Of a stretch of DNA of 6,201 bases, positions 6,117 to 6,201 are shown one piece after another. This DNA is from an uncultured Clostridium sp. (GTDB taxonomy: Bacteria > Bacillota_A > Clostridia > Lachnospirales > Lachnospiraceae). The stretch covers positions 1 to 6,201 of the forward strand of contig CAMWKN010000105.1 of NCBI GenBank assembly GCA_947174825.1. Reading direction: 5' to 3'. Below the pieces are notes generated by a model that saw only the letters and a program-made list of their open reading frames with translations, ran no database searches and had not been told where the DNA came from. Numbering within the stretch: the stretch's first letter is position 1; each line of letters begins with the position of its first letter. A program made the translations under genes and the position numbers.

Positions 6117-6201
6117 TTTTTATTAAGCAAATCTGCTTCATGTCGGTGTTTGGCAGGTCAAGCCAGTATATAGCATCATAATGTTGCGCTTGTATAAAGG
6201 C
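6117..6201. other. Non-coding tail after the operon
   Basis: This stretch contains a small hairpin, AAGCA (6125-6129) with TGCTT (6134-6138), and a shorter one, TGGC with GCCA (6151-6165). Neither is followed by a T-run, so no intrinsic terminator is visible and transcription may continue beyond the window. The only ATG frames are 14 codons long (MSVFGRSSQYIAS, from 6139) or open to the window end without an SD (from 6181). Confidence 0.5.

Noticed and set aside
6125..6138. Hairpin AAGCA/TGCTT as operon terminator
   Set aside because: It has a five-pair stem and no T-run on either strand.
6193..6198. TATAAA as the -10 of a promoter for a downstream gene
   Set aside because: No acceptable -35 lies 16-18 bases upstream (ATAGCA at 6170-6175), and the window ends immediately after it.

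Overview
The window looks like a chromosomal stretch from a Gram-positive clostridial bacterium, most likely Lachnospiraceae. The pointers are a Firmicutes-type HPr kinase (hprK), strong GGAGG-type Shine-Dalgarno (SD) sites, a consensus TATAAT promoter, moderate-to-low GC, and a uvrC-hprK gene order that I recall from clostridial genomes. The family assignment is inference. Nothing in the coding part looks foreign, broken or frameshifted.

Positions 1-359 are intergenic and are the unusual part. They hold short GTAGCA-type repeats (24-48), a near-perfect 30-base hairpin flanked by a 4-bp direct repeat (51-80), and an 18-codon ORF with a good SD (115-171). Next comes a strong extended -10 promoter (202-230) with a perfect 9+3+9 palindrome lying on its -10 box. 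A second perfect palindrome (235-256) would form a stem-loop at the very 5' end of the RNA. After it come a C-rich linker with two ACCCCTC copies (262-277) and a textbook intrinsic terminator (278-321). The terminator ends only 38 bases before the first large gene. The block therefore encodes either an ~85-nt small RNA, a transcription-attenuating leader, or both.

Positions 360-6116 hold four plus-strand genes with gaps of only 14-27 bases and no terminator between them, so they are probably one operon. They are a transmembrane chemoreceptor with a Cache-like sensor domain, uvrC (nucleotide excision repair nuclease), hprK (HPr kinase/phosphorylase, carbon catabolite control), and an HD-GYP-like protein that has lost most signature residues. 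The stretch 6117-6201 is a non-coding tail in which I see no convincing terminator, promoter or gene.

The operon joins sensing (chemoreceptor), sugar-state signalling (HprK), a second-messenger-type fold (degenerate HD-GYP) and DNA repair. The functional connection is inference from co-orientation. The best candidate for something undescribed is the 202-321 promoter/operator/leader/terminator block.
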